Notes: generated from the letters alone by a model not told the origin. DNA of 64,000 bases from Variovorax brevis (GCF_030317105.1 NZ_JASZYG010000024.1:1-64000), one strand, 5' to 3'. Shown: positions 44,390 through 57,000, numbered from the stretch's first letter. Translations and numbers: made by a program.

Positions 44390-44738
44390 GACGTCTTGAT
44401 CGGCAACGAAGCGCATGCTCGGTCGCGACGCAGTCTCGCAAATCGCCACGGCGTCAGTCGCATCGCGTTTTTCCACTCCTGCCTTCCTGCGGTTTGGGGT
44501 GACCAAGTGGGCCGCAATCAGTCGGGCGTCCAGCCCTTGCGCGCGCAGCTTGCGACCCCGGTAGTGCACGCTCGAGCACGCTTCCATCGCAACCAGCAGG
44601 CAGTTGTGCGCGCCATGCGAAGAACTGATCGCGCTTGAACGCTCGCGCGACCACACGTCGGCGCGAGGTGTCCACCGCGTGAACCCGAATGACTTGCATG
44701 GCAAGGTCGACACCTGCCCGCGATATTGGTGCGCGCAC
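44390..44738 (-). pseudogene. IS110-family transposase, N-terminal fragment
   Basis: Reads, with one frameshift, VDLAMQVIRVHAVDTSRRRV and then VAMEACSSVHYRGRKLRAQG, LDARLIAAHLVTPNRR, KRDATDAVAICETASRPSMR. These are the DEDD-type catalytic N-terminal segments of IS110 transposases (Asp of VDLA, Glu of AMEAC, and the Asp pair of DATDA). The gene stops after RFVADQDV, so the helical middle and C-terminal serine domain are absent. Confidence 0.75.
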
Positions 44739-44745
44739 TTCGTTC

Positions 44746-45239
44746 GGGATTCTCCTGTTAATGGCTTCCGATGGATGATCGCAAGCTCAATCGTGGCGAT
44801 TCAGCACCACCACTGGAAGGAGGGAGAGTCCCTTCCTATTTTCGCGCCATGCGCCTCGCGCACCCCATGCACTTGTCGTGACCCGCTTGCCGCCATCGTT
44901 GGCGGCGAGGCAGTTCCGCCCCGACATCAACGCAGCAGCCATCATGGACACGATCACCTCGGGAATTACCCCGCTGCGTCAACGCATGATCGGGGACAGC
45001 GTGTGCGCAAACGGGCGGTCAGCAGCACCTCAACCACCGCCTGGTTCACGCCCGGATGCGGAAAATCGGCCCTGGTAGTGCGGACGCCCAGTTCGACTAC
45101 TGACGCCGTGGACCACGGGCGGATTGCCCGTGATTGACAGGCAGCCAACAGAAGTGGGGCGCACCGCAAATCTTTACAGCTCCCCAGGGACATGCCGGCC
45201 GGTTTCAGCGACTCCGGGCCGCCCCCATAAGATGGGCAA
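44746..45239. other. No supported gene
   Basis: About 490 bp without a defensible gene. The IS110 5' flank should lie here but no terminal repeat is recognised, as expected, since IS110 elements lack long inverted repeats. Confidence 0.35.
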
Positions 45240-45662
45240 ATGGAAACCTCGGCAACGGCGCCTGGCGCGCTCGGCCTGCCGAATGGTGACTCTGGGTGGG
45301 CCGAGCTTTCCCGTTTGATGGGCGCCGCATTGATCAGCGCCAGTGCGGCGTGCACCGTGGGCTGCACCCTGGGGCAGGGCCTGTTTGCCGTCTCGACCGC
45401 AAGTGCCATCGAATTGCGGCAAAGGGTCGAAGCTTCTCGGCAGCGCTCGGCGCAAGAGATCAGCAGAACCAATGAAGACAATGCTCAGCTTCGTCGCAGC
45501 ATGCTCGACCTTGCCAACGAGATCGAGCAGCTTCGAGACGAGGTGGCCACCTTGCGCGGACAGAACGAGACGCTCACACATGACATGGAGACCATGCGGC
45601 ACAGTCGTGGTACGACGCAGGGCATTGACGAGCGATTGCGTCTCCCGGGACCGGATCAATAA
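45240..45662 (+). CDS. Hypothetical protein with hydrophobic segment and coiled coil
   Basis: 140 residues from ATG 45240. A hydrophobic region (about residues 25-55, LMGAALISASAACTVGCTLG) may be a membrane anchor. It is followed by a clear coiled coil (residues 58-118, LRQRVEASRQRSAQEIS, EIEQLRDEVATLRGQNETLT). No family recognised. Flanked by mobile-element debris. Confidence 0.55.
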   Translation: METSATAPGALGLPNGDSGWAELSRLMGAALISASAACTVGCTLGQGLFAVSTASAIELRQRVEASRQRSAQEISRTNEDNAQLRRSMLDLANEIEQLRDEVATLRGQNETLTHDMETMRHSRGTTQGIDERLRLPGPDQ

Positions 45663-46090
45663 GACGGTTCAGGGCATGCTCGCGCAGTCGCGCGAAGCGC
45701 GGACACGGCAACTGGATTTCTATCGAAGGGGAGATCCAGGTGATGCACGGGATCCCGTTGTCGCAGCCCATCCACTCGAAGTCGCCATGCACGCTCTGGA
45801 TCATCGGCAATGCCCATGGTGGAAATCCCGGCATGTCGACCCGAGTGGCAGCGACCAGTCATGATTCGCGCGGCGCAGAGCCTTCGCGGCGGCAGACTGA
45901 ACGGCTCGCGCGGCAGCCGCGCCGGCATCCGGGCGGCCGAACTCCTTCTGCCGCCACTGCGGAGGTCCGATGGTCATCCTGGCGATCATCATTGCCGGTC
46001 GATCAATCCGCGATGGCTCGATCGTTCAGCCAGCGCGGAACGAGGCCGCAGGCGATGCCAGGATCCCGCCCGACAAGGGGGAGCGCGCGG
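45663..46090. other. No supported gene
   Basis: About 430 bp, no recognisable gene or repeat. Confidence 0.35.
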
Positions 46091-46558
46091 TCACTCGACG
46101 AGATGCGCAACAAAACTTCCAAGCGCCAACGCTGCTTCTCGAAGCAGATCGAACTCCGGTTCCGGCAGCGGTTGGCGGCCCATGTCGAAGTGGCTCATGG
46201 TTCCCCACAAGGCCCCTTGGTCGTTCAAGACTGGAGCGCTGTGATAGGAGACGACAACACCTCGATAGGGATGGCCTGCGAGACGCTCATCGCTTGCGGA
46301 ATCTTCAGTGCGAAAGACTTGGTCCCTGCGCACGAACTGGCAGAAGCTTTGCTTGAACGGTACAGCAATCAGAAACTGTGGACGCATCTGCCTGCGCTTG
46401 TCATGGAGGGCCACGTTGCGAAGCAGCTCTCCTTCGAATCTGTAGATTGCGCTGTAGCGATGCGGTACGCCGCTATTGAGGTACTGCAAGGCCGCTTCCG
46501 GCCCCTCGCTTCTGAGCCACGCCAGGAACCGATCCAGGTTTCGCTCGGACTGCTGCAT
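46091..46558 (-). CDS. GAF-domain-like protein (paralogue 2)
   Basis: 155 residues from ATG 46558, with GGAGG 10 nt upstream. Matches the protein at 43002-43472 along its whole length: YLNSGVPHRYSAIYRFEGEL, LHDKRRQMRPQFLIAVPFKQ, RTEDSASDERLAGHPYRGVV, SYHSAPVLNDQGALWGTMSH. The spacing of motifs is the same, so the two arose by duplication; they sit about 2.6 kb apart in the same orientation, with IS110 and repeat debris between. Function unknown. Confidence 0.78.
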   Translation of the reverse strand: MQQSERNLDRFLAWLRSEGPEAALQYLNSGVPHRYSAIYRFEGELLRNVALHDKRRQMRPQFLIAVPFKQSFCQFVRRDQVFRTEDSASDERLAGHPYRGVVVSYHSAPVLNDQGALWGTMSHFDMGRQPLPEPEFDLLREAALALGSFVAHLVE

Positions 46559-46977
46559 GCTTACCAAACCTCCAACTCATCCTTGGAAGCAATGCAAAGC
46601 TGTCCGCCTCGCGGTGCTTGTGACCATTGCTTGTATGTCTCTTCGCGAAACCACCTGCCTCCGGCCATCTCGGACCCAAGAGTGGTTTCACACCAAACCG
46701 TCAGGATAGGTCCATGTTGGTTGTCTGTCCCCCTGCCTGCGGGAGGGGGTGGGCGTTGCGCGCAGCGGACTCGGCGATCACTCTCCCAACGACCCTGCGT
46801 TACCCGAAGACTCCCGCGCCACGCCGACTGCGCGCCGGTGGCCTTCACGGGCCCGGAGAAGCTGCACCTGCAAGGCATCTTCCCGCAGGGCGTGTGCGAC
46901 TTCTCGAAGCCCGCGTGGAGCAGGGCAAGGTGAACGGCGTTTGGCCCGGACAAGCCTTGCGGGAGGAACCCGCGGAA
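46559..46977. other. No supported gene
   Basis: About 420 bp upstream of the second GAF-like gene; presumably holds its promoter. No clear motif. Confidence 0.35.
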
Positions 46978-47031
46978 TGCCTGCGGCGCGTCAAATCAGG
47001 ATGAGAAGCCTTTCACCCGGATCGTCGCGCC
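46978..47031 (-). repeat. 53-bp dispersed repeat, copy 2 (inverted)
   Basis: Reverse complement of the element at 44305-44357, 54 bp here. It forms the exact point where the tyrosine-recombinase reading frame stops resembling its family and runs to a TGA-type stop (46991). Sharp boundaries at both copies suggest a mobile-element end or recombination site. Confidence 0.75.
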
Positions 47032-47164
47032 ACAGCTGCAGGAAGCCGGCGAGATGCATCGCGCGAATGCAGGTGGATTGGGTCTTGGGTTCGAGCTTGC
47101 GCATGCGCATGTCGTCGAGCATGCGTTGGCGCAACGCAGGGACCGCGGGTGTCGCTGGGGTCAT
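47032..47164 (-). pseudogene. Tyrosine recombinase (integrase), N-terminal fragment
   Basis: From ATG 47164: PAVPALRQRMLDDMRMRKLE followed by KTQSTCIRAMHLAGFL, the SAM-like core-binding N-terminal domain of phage-type integrases associated with IS91-like elements. Only about 45 residues remain; the sequence then becomes the 53-bp repeat. No catalytic domain is present. Confidence 0.65.
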
Positions 47165-47627
47165 GGTCGTGCTCCTGTCGAAGAACGAGGCCGATGGCCT
47201 CGCTCCGCAACATGGACAGGGGCGCAATGTTTGCCTTCCGCGCCGAGCTCAGCGGCGGGCTACCGCGAGCGGAGCGGTTCAGTCCTCAAGCGCGGCCGCG
47301 AACTGGTGCTCGCGGCCAATTGTGTTGAAAAACTCGGAATCAACGCTGTCCCTTGAGCGATTTCGATCCAGGGGCCAACGACCAGGCGTTGACTGCTCCT
47401 CGGGACCCGCCTCAATGGGAATCCTGTCAGAACCCTTGTGCGCGGCTCTGACGGCCATCAATGCATCACACGGGCGCTGCGACATGCAATCGGGCCTTGA
47501 CCCGCGTCCTCGCGCAAACGAGTTTTTCAACACGATTGGCCATGAGCAGTCGGCCACGAGCGACAGCTATCCTGTCGGCGCTGCCTCGGTGAGCATGCGT
47601 CTCTGCTCAAACGTACGGCCGCACAGG
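47165..47627. other. No supported gene
   Basis: About 460 bp of debris between the integrase fragment and the ASCH fragment. Confidence 0.35.
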
Positions 47628-47785
47628 ATGACTACCGCGCGCGTGACCGATTGGTGGAACACCTTCGCTGCCTCCGTTGGCGGCGTGAAAGACAAGCGCT
47701 TCTACGAAGCCTTCTTCTTCGGCGAAAGCAAGGAATTGGCCGACTCTCTTGCCGAGCTGGTATTTGCAGGGCATCAAGCGAGCAA
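47628..47785 (+). pseudogene. ASCH-domain protein, 5' fragment
   Basis: From ATG 47628: TDWWNTFAASVGGVKDKRFY, then EAFFFGESKELADSLAELVF. The W...F, FGxSxELADxLAxLVLAG pattern is the N-terminal helix and strand of ASCH RNA-binding-type domains. After about 47785 the frame reads the antisense of the next minus-strand fragment, so most of the domain is lost. Confidence 0.5.
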
Positions 47786-47977
47786 CGGGCGTCCAACACG
47801 ATCACGTCGAAGCCTTCCTTGAGGTCCTTCCTGGCGGTCTCGACTTGCGTCGTCGTGATGGACACCGTGAAAGCGCGGCCTGTAGCAGCCGGGCAGCGGC
47901 TCATTGGTCAGGCTGAGGGAGCGTCGGGCGGCCTCGTCGATGGTTTGGGGACTCGCGAAGTCGAAATTCGATTGCAT
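47785..47977 (-). pseudogene. Rhodanese-like 5' fragment (tentative)
   Basis: From ATG 47977: MQSNFDFASPQTIDEAARRS, then after a frame change AFTVSITTTQVETARKDLKE and GFDVIVLDARCSLDAL. The last segment resembles the VVLDARS strand that precedes the catalytic loop in rhodanese domains. The reading frame then enters the ASCH fragment on the other strand. It may also be another family; confidence is low. Confidence 0.35.
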
Positions 47978-48010
47978 GCAGCTTTGTGCGCAGGCGGGCC
48001 GGAACCCCGG

Positions 48011-51000
48011 TCAGAAGCCGATGCGAACGCCGACCGCTGCCTTGACACTGTAATGATCGCCGAAGTCCTGCATCGGCGTATTCACCGAAACCTCTCCGTA
48101 CAGAATGACCTGGCTGTCCACCCAGCTGAAGCTTCCGCCCAGGCCGAACTCACCCCACAAGCGGTTGTCCCGGCTGATGATCGGCGTGCCGGAGACATCC
48201 GCGCGGGTACCGTTGAGCCATTCGTAGTTGAGGTTGACCAGGCCATAGACATGGCTGCGACGATTGCCGGCCCAGCGGTCCTGCCGATCGAGCGAAATCC
48301 CCAGCCGACTTCTCAGGCTGTCGCCGCTGCTCGCGGAAACCACTGCGCCCGCCGGGTCGGTGAAGCGGTCGAAGTCGACGCTCGAGTACTGCAACTGGAC
48401 CTGCGGCGTGACGCTCAGGTTGGCATTCACGGGGATGCGCTGGCCGGCCTCGGCACTGAACGTCTTGCCGATTCCGTCGTTTCCTTTGGCGAGGTTTCCG
48501 AGGGTGACCGAGCGCAGATCGCTCTGGAAGGTGGACATCTGCGCCTGGGCATCGACGTACACGCCTTGCGGGCCGTACCAGGTGAGCGTGAGGCCCGCCC
48601 CATGGCCTTCGGTCTTGACGGTGCCGTCGCCATAGATCGAGCGGACGTCGGTGTCTGCCTTGCCGTAGTGCGCGGTGATGCCGCCAATCAGCACGCTCTC
48701 CTGGCCGTCGCGTACCAGCTCAGTCTCGATGCCCGCCTGCACTTCCCAGCGGTCGGTCTTGCGCTCCATCATGCTGGTCGAGACCGACCCATCTGGACGA
48801 TCGCTCGAGCGCTCGGTGCGGATCCAGGCGCCGCGGCCATCGGGACGGTCGCCGATCCAGGTCCGGTTGCCGACCCGTTGCTGCAACGTGGGCAGGCCGT
48901 TGAGCGCCAGCAGGGTCTGTGGATAGGCCTCGTAGACCGGTACGCCCGGTTGGAAAAGCGGTGGCGGCGTCCGGTCCGGCTGCTCGAGCAGCGTGGAGCG
49001 CAGATACCAGTCGCCATCGTTCGGACTGGCAATGCCGTTCTTTTGCAGCTGGTAGCCGTAGGCGCCCGCGATCACCGTCGGCTGCCCCTGGAAGATATAG
49101 TCGCCTTCGAGCGTGAAACTTCCGTCGGAGGGACCGGCGACGTCGATGACCTTGATGCCCTCGACGGTCTGCGCGCCGGGGCCGTTGCGGTTGAGCAGCA
49201 TGACCAGGGTGCCGCCCGAGGTGCCGCCCCCGATCACCAACCGGTCGGCAGGCGAAGCATCGCCGCCGAGCTGCGCCTCAATCTCGAGCCGGCCGCCGTT
49301 GCCGACATAGTTGCCCGCAGCGGTGAGGACGCCGAAGCTCCGGCCGGGCGCCACGACGCCGCTGTTGGTGATGCCACCGACGCGGCCATTGCCCTCCAAC
49401 CTCCCGCCGGCCTGGACATCGATCAGGCTGCCCAGCGCGCCGTCGACCGCCAGGGTGCCCGCGGCGATCCGCCCGGGGCCGGCGTAGCCGGCGTTGTCGG
49501 CGGTGAATACCAGCGTGCCGTCGCCGGCCTTGGTGAAGCCACCCGTGCCCGACAGCGCGCCGTTCAGCGTGAGTGTCGTGCCGTTGATGGTCTCGAAGCT
49601 GCCGCCTGCGGCGCCGATGGTGGTCACTCGCGAACTGGTGAAGCTGCGGGTGGTGCGTAGCGTGCCGCCGTCCAGCCCGAGCGCTCCGGCAGCCGCGCCG
49701 AGGTTCGCATCGCTGGCCACCTGGAGCACGCCAGTCTTGACCTGGCTGCCGCCGGCATAGCTGTTGTCGCTGCTCAGGATCAGCGTGCCGTCGCCGGCCT
49801 TGGTGAAGCTGCCCTCGCCCGAGATGGGGCCATTCAGTGTGAGCGTCGAATCGTTGGCGGTCTCGAGGGTACCGCCCAGGGCGCCGAGGATGGTCGCGCG
49901 GGAGTTGTCGAAGCTGCTGGTGGTGCGCAGCGTGCCGCCATCCAGCTTGAGCGATCCCGCGGCCGCGCCGAGGCTGGCGTCGCTGGCCACCTGAAGCACG
50001 CCGCCGTTGACCTCGGTGCCGCCGGTGTAGGTGTTGGCGCCGCTCAGGATCAGCGTGCCGAGGTCGGATTTCATCAGAACCGCGCTGCCGGTCAGCACCG
50101 AGTTGATGGTCGCCGTCATGCCGAGGCCGGCGTCGGTGCCGTCGCCGACGCGGATCGTCGCCGCGCTGCCCGCAAGGTTGATGGACTGCCCCTGCACCAC
50201 GTAGCCGCCGGTCGCGAACTGCATCCCCGAGACATTGATCGCGCCGAGCGAAGGGTCGGCCGTCACCGTGCCGGGCGCGCCCATGAAGATCGCGAAGGCG
50301 GCGTCGCTGAAGCCTGCATTGGGCGTGCCGGTGTCGGTGGTCCAGTTGTCGTTGCCACTGGCGTGCTGCCACAGGCCGTCGCCGCCGGCGACGAGGCCGT
50401 CGTTGCGCGCGCCGGCGGCGCCGTCCCAGAAGTTGAGCGTCAGCCCGGTTGTGTTGACCAGGTTCACCTGGTTCGGGATCGATGTCTGCACACTGTAGGT
50501 TGGCGAGGGAATGGTGCCCACCTGCAAGCCGTTGTTGGTCAGCGTGCCGGCATAGCTGATGACGCGGTAGACCCCCGGGTCGAACAGCCCGCCGGGCGAG
50601 ATCGTCACGTTGATCGTGCCGTCGAGTGCCAAATTGCCGCCCACCACGGTGAGGTCGTTCAAGGGGCCGCCCACAACATTTGAGCGGCCGAACTCGTAGT
50701 CGAGCACCGAGCCAGGGCTCAGGTTCAGGTCGCCGTTGACCGTGATCGTGCCCGGCGATTGGCCCGGCGCCAGGGTGCCGCCGTCGGCCACCACCAGGCT
50801 GCCGCCGAGCTTGCCGATGCCGCCCAGCCTCGCCCCGGCTTGCACCGTCGCCAGCCCTGTCGCCAGGGTCTGGTCGCCATTGACCAGCAGTGTGCCGGCG
50901 GTGACGGTCGTCGGCCCTGCATAGCTGTTGGCGCCGGTCAGCACCAGGCCGCCCGCGTCGCTCTTGGTGAGGCCGCCGGCGCCGTCGACGATGCCTGTCA

Positions 51001-54000
51001 TGGTCAAGGTGGTGCCCACCGCGGTGGCGAAGGTGCCGCCGCGCTGCGCGAGCACCGTCGGGCGGGAGGAGCTGATGGTGGCCGTGGTGACCAGCGTGCC
51101 GCCGGACAGCCGCAGGTCGCCCGTGGCCGCACCCAGATTCGCATCGCTGGAGATCTGCAGCGTTCCTTCCTCGATCGCGGTGCCACCCGTGTGGCTGTTG
51201 CTTGCAGTGAGGATCAGCGTGCCGAGACCTGCCTGCACCAGTTCGCCACTGCCAGAAACGGTGCCCGAATAGGTGAGGCTATCGGCGCGATTGAAGGACA
51301 GGATGCCGTTGTCGACCACGTCGCCGACGAGGTTGCCGATGACGCTGCCGTTGCCGACCTGCAGCGTGCCGGCACTGATCAGCGTGCCGCCCGTATAGGT
51401 ATTCGCTCCGCCGAATACCGTGGTGCCGGTGCCGGCCTGCTCGAACGAACCGGTGCCCGAGATCGTGCCGTTGAGCACCACCTGGTCGGAGCGATTGATG
51501 ACGAGCGCGGCGTTGTCGACGATGTCGCCGAGCACGCTGCCGCTGGTGCCGCCGTTGCCAATCTGCAGCGCGCCGCCGCTGATGGTCGTGCCGCCGGTGT
51601 AGGTCTGGTTGGCGGTCACGATGAACCTGCCGGCACCGGCCTTGATCGCCGAGCCGATGCCCGAGACCACGCCGCCGTAGACGAGGTCGTCGGCGCGGTT
51701 GATGACGACGATGCCCTCGTTGAGCACATCGCCGAGGATGGCGCCGGTGGTGCCGCCGTCGCCAATCTGCAGAGTGCCCGCGCTGACCGTGGTGCCGCCC
51801 GTGTAGGTGTTGTTACCCGTCAGGATCGTCGTGCCCGAGCCCAGCTGCTCGAGCCTGCCGGTGCCGGACACCGCGCCGGAGAAAGTAACTGCGTCCGACC
51901 GGTTGAAGACGAGCGTGCCGTTGTCGGCCACATTGCCGACGATGCTGCCGGTGGTGCCGCCGTCGCCGATCTGCAGCGTCCCCGCACTGACCGTGGTGCC
52001 CCCCGTGTAGGTGCTGCTACCTGTCACGATCGTCGTGCCCGAGCCCTGCTGCTCGAGCCTGCCGGTGCCGGACACCGCGCCGGAGAAGGTGACCACATCC
52101 GACCGGTTGAAGACGAGCGTGCCGTTGCCGGCCACGTTGCCGACGATGCTGCCGGTCGTGCCGCCGTCGCCGATCTGCAGCGTGCCAGCGCTGATCGTCG
52201 TGCCGCCGGTGTAGGTGTTCTCGTTGATGAGCATGAGGCCTCCGGGACCGGCCTGCTCCAGCGAGCCGGTGCCCGAGATCGCGCCCGGAAAGGTAAAAGT
52301 GTCCGACCGGTTCACGACCAGCCTGGCGTTGTCGACGATGGCGCCCACGACGCTGCCCGTCGTGCCGCCATTGCCGAGCTGCAAAGTGCCCGCGCTTATC
52401 GTGGTGCCGCCGCTGTAGATGTTGTTGGCGGCGAGCACCAGCGTGCCGTCCCCCGTCTTGGCAAGCGAGCCCGTGCCGTCGATCGCGCCCGGCACGGTGA
52501 GCGTCGTTCCGCCCTGCGTTTCAAAGGTGCCGCCGTCCGGGCCCACTTGCACGGCGCGATTGGTCCCCGTCGGGCTGACCAGGCGCATGTCGGCCGTGGT
52601 CCTGAGCGTGCCGTTGTCGAGCGTCAGGCGGCCGCTCTCCTCCCCGAGGTTCGCGTTGCTCGAGATCTGCAGCGTGCCGCCCAGGACGTTGATCCCGCCC
52701 ACGAGAGTGTTGGCGGCGCCCAGGACGAGAGTGCCCGAGTCGATCTTGTTGAAGGCCGTGGCGCCCGTGATGACCGAATTGATCGTGGCCGTGATGCCCG
52801 CCCCTTGTGCCGTGCCGTCGCCGACGCGAATGTCCGGACTGCCGCCGACTAAGGCGATCGGATCGCCCTGGATCACATAGCCGTCGGATGCGAACTGCAT
52901 GCCCGAGACCTCGATGTTCGGTCCTCCTTCGGCATCGACAGTCACGGTCCCCGGCGCCGCGGTGAAGATGGCGAAGCCGCCGGTGGACCATGGGGCATTG
53001 ACCGCGCCGTCCGAGCCGGTGAAATTGGATTGGTCGTTCGGTGAGTCCGAGCGCCGCCAGAAGCCGTTGCCGCCATTGATGACGCCATCGTTCTTCGGGC
53101 CGGCGGTGCCATCCCAGTACGTCAGGGCGAGACCGGACGTGCTGACCAGGTTCACCTGTCGGCTCACCGCGGTCTGAACCGCAAAGCCGGTGATGGGGCC
53201 GGTGAGCGCCCTGCCATCCGGCGTGAAGTTGCCGATCCTCAGGCCATTGTTGGTGAGCGCGCCGCTGTAGTTGATCAGGCGGTAGACCCCCGGCAAGAGG
53301 GTCTGGTTTTCGTCGATGACGTTGATGACGCCGTCGAGCGTGAGGTTGCCGCGCACTACCGTCAGGTCGTTGCGCAGGCCGCCCTCCACGTTGGCCTCGA
53401 CCAGGTTGTAGGCCAGGATCGAGTTCTCGCTGAGATTCAGGCTGCCGTTGATGGTCAAGGTGGCCGGGGTCCCGGGCAAGATGCCTGGCGCCAGCGTGGC
53501 GCCGTCGGCAATCACCACGGCTCCACCGACGATGCCGTTGCCGCCGAGCCGGGCACCGTTCGCGACGTTGGTCGGGCCGGCGGCCGCAGTCTGGTCGCCA
53601 TCGATGTAGAGCGAGCCGGACGACACCACCGTGTTGCCCGCATAGCCGTTGCTGCCGGTCAGGATGGTGGTGCCGCTGCCGACCTGGTTGAGGCCTCCCG
53701 TGCCCGAGATGACGCCGGCGAAGATCGACTGGTCGCTGCGGTTGAAGGCCAGCGTGGCGTTGTCGACGACGTTGCCGACGACGCTGCCGGTGGTGCCGCC
53801 GTTGCCGAGCTGCAGCGTTCCGGTGCTGATGGTGGTGCCGCCAAAGTAGGTGTTGGCGGCACTCAGGATGGTGGTGCCGGTGCCGGCCTGGACCAGGCTG
53901 CCGAGGCCCGAGATGCCGTCTCCGAGCACCAGGGTGTTGCTGCGGTTGATCGCCAGCGTGGCGTCGTTGACGATGGCGCCTGACACGCTGCCCGTCGTGC

Positions 54001-57000
54001 CGCCGTTGCCGAGCTGCAGCGTGCCGGCGCTGATCGTGGTGCCGCCTGCGTAGGTGTTGTCGGCGCTCAGCAGCAGCGTGCCGGCGCCGGTCTTGGTCAA
54101 TGCGCCTGCACCGCCGAGCGCGCTGGCGACGTTCAGCGTGGTCGCGGGGGCGGTCTCGAAGGTGCCGCCATCGTCGTTCAAACTGGTGGCGCGCGCGAGC
54201 GTCATGTTCGCGGTGGTACGAAGCGTGCCGCTGTCGAGGCCGAGCGCGCCTGCGGCATCGCCCAGGTTCCCATCGCTGGCTACCTGCAGCACGCCGCCGT
54301 TGATCTGGGTGCCGCCCGTGTAGGTGTTGGCGCCGCTGAGCACCAGCGTACCGAGGTCGGTCTTGCTCAGGCTGGCGCTGCCGCTCAGCACCGAGTTCAC
54401 CGTCGCGGTCATCCCGGTGCTCGCGGAAGTGCCGTCACCGACGCGAACGACCCCTTCCGTGCCGACCAGCTGGATCGGGCCGCCCTGCACCTGGTAGCCG
54501 TCGGTGGCGAACTGCATCCCCGAGACATTGATCGCGCCGAGCGAGGTATCGACCGTCACCGTGCCGGGCGCGCCGGCAAAGATTGCGAAGTCCCCGTTGC
54601 TGAAGGCGGCATTGGGCGTGCCGATGGCCGTGGTCCAGTTGTCGTTGCCGGTCTGGTTCTGCCACACGCCGTTGCCACCGGCGATGAGGCCGTCGTTCTT
54701 CGGACCGGCGGCTCCGTCCCAGTAGTTGAGCGTGAGCCCGGTCGCATTGACCAGGTTCACCTGGTGAGCGATCGAGGTCTGCACGATGAAGGGCGGCAGG
54801 GGAGCGACGGGCGTGGTCGGAGGCTGTACCAGGGAGCCGATGGTCAGGCCGTTGTCGGTGAGCGTCCCGCCGTAATTGATGATGCGGTACACGCCCGGGC
54901 CGAGGTCCCCGAATTCCTGGCGCTGGTCCAGCACATTGAAGGTGCCGTCCAGCGTGAGGTTGCCTCCCACGACGAGCAGGTCGTTCAGTGGGCCGCCTGC
55001 GACGTTCGCTTCGACGAGGTTGTAGAAGAGGGCCGAATCGCCGCTGAGGGTCAGGTTGCCGTTGATCGTCAGCGTGGCGGGGGTGAACGGCAGGAGGGCG
55101 GGCCCGATCGCCGCGCCGCCGGTGATCGTCACGTCGCCGCCGATGATGCCGGCGCCGGACAAGCGGGTGCTGCTGCCGGTAACGGTCATCGGCCCCGTCG
55201 CGGCGGTCTGGTTTCCGTTGACAAAGAGAACGCCACCGGTGACGGCGGTAGGACCGGTATAGCTGTTGGCGCCGTTGAGGAGGAGGCTGCCCGTGCCGGT
55301 TTTCGCCAGGCCGCCCGGGCCGGTGATGAGGCCGTTATGGAAGACGAGGGCCGATGCCTGCCCGGATTCGCCTCCCACCTGAAACGTGCCGCCGCCCGCA
55401 TTCAGCATCGTGGCATGCGCGATGGTCATGCCATTGAGGGTCTGCAGCGTGCCGCCATTGAACGACAACTGGCCTGCCGGCGCGCCCAGGTTGGCGTCGC
55501 TGGAGATCTGGACCACGCCGGCGTTGATGGCGGTGCCGCCTTGGCTGTTGGCGGCCGTCAGGTTCAGCGTTCCCGTGCCGATCTTGGTCAACGTGCCGGG
55601 GCCGGTGATGGTGCCGTTGTAGGCGAGGCCGGTCCCGGCAACGGTTTCGATCGTGCCGCCGTCGGCATCGACCGTGGTCACCCGCCCCGTCGCCGTGTCG
55701 GTGGTGGTGCGCAGCGTGCCGCCGCTGAACAGGATATTGCTTGAAGGCGCGCCGAGATTGATGTCGGCTCCCACCTGCAGCACGCCGGCCTCGATCACCG
55801 TCGTGCCGGCGTAGGTGTTGCTGCCTGTAAGCGCGAGCGTGCCGGCACCGGTCTTGCTCAGGTCGCCGCTGCCCGTGACGAAGCCGCTGTGCGTCAGGGT
55901 GGTGCCGGCCGCGGCGCCGAGCGTGCCGCCGGCCGGGCCCAGCGTGGTGGCGCGCCCGGTCGTCACGTTGGCCGTGACGCCGAGGGTGCCGCTGTTCAGG
56001 GTCAGGGGGCCCGTTGCCGCGCCCAGGTTGGCATCGGCCGAGATCAGGATCGTGCCGCTGAGGATCGCCGTGCCGCCGGTGTAGTTGTTGGCGCCCGAGA
56101 GGGTGACGGTGCCGCCGAGGGTCTTCTCGACGCTGCCCGATCCCAGAATGCGCCCGGTATAGGTGCCCGGGTTGTCCTGCACGAATCGCACCAGCCCGTT
56201 GTCGGTGACCAGCGGCGGCAGGCTCTGCGCGCGCGCGGCGAGGGTGCCGGCGGGGTTGACCGTGATGCTGCCGTTGAAGGACGAATTACTGCCCGTGAGC
56301 GCCAGCGTGCCTTGGCTCAACAGCACCTGCAGCGGCACGCCGCCGCCGTTGGCGCCGATGGAGCCGGTCAAGGTCCAGATGCCGCCCCCCGTCTTGGTCA
56401 GGGTCTGGAAGTTGCGGATGTCGCCCGGCAGGCTGTCCGAGGAGCCGACCGCGCCGCTGAGGTTCAGCGTATTGGTGCCGCCGCCGCCGTTGAAGCTGCC
56501 GGTAATGACCGAGCCCGCTTCGAGCGTGAGCTGGTCGTTGCCGGAAGCAAACGAGAGGCTGCCCTCCACGCGCGCGCCGGTGCGGTTGGTGAAGGTGACG
56601 CTGCCATTGCTCGAGTTGCCGATAACGTTGGAGTTCGTGCCGAGCTGGGTGCGGATGATGCCGAAATTGTCTATGGCGTTGGTGCCGCCCGTGATCTTGT
56701 CCTCGAACCAGATGGCCGCCCCGCTGCGCGATGAGATCGTTCCATCGTTCGTGATGACATTGCCCACGCCCATCACGTTGATCGGCTCGCCGATGTTCTG
56801 CGTGCCGATGGCAGAGACGCTGGCGCCGTTACCGATGGTGAGCCGGCCGTTGGAGCCGAACTCGATCGTGTTGTCGCCCGCGCCGTGCAGGCCCCTGTTG
56901 CCGGCGATGGTGGCATTGTTGGTGACCGACGTGTTATCGCCGAGCGTGATGATCGCGCCATCGTTCAGGCTGATCGCGCTTGCGTTGCTGACGGAGATCT

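Noticed and set aside
47651-49660. 669-residue plus-strand frame antisense to the autotransporter barrel
   Set aside because: Opposite strand of a gene with clear domains; repeats in it merely mirror the passenger.
50759-52852. Plus-strand frames of 67-700 residues over the tandem repeats
   Set aside because: Periodic because the underlying gene has a 204-bp repeat; not independent genes.
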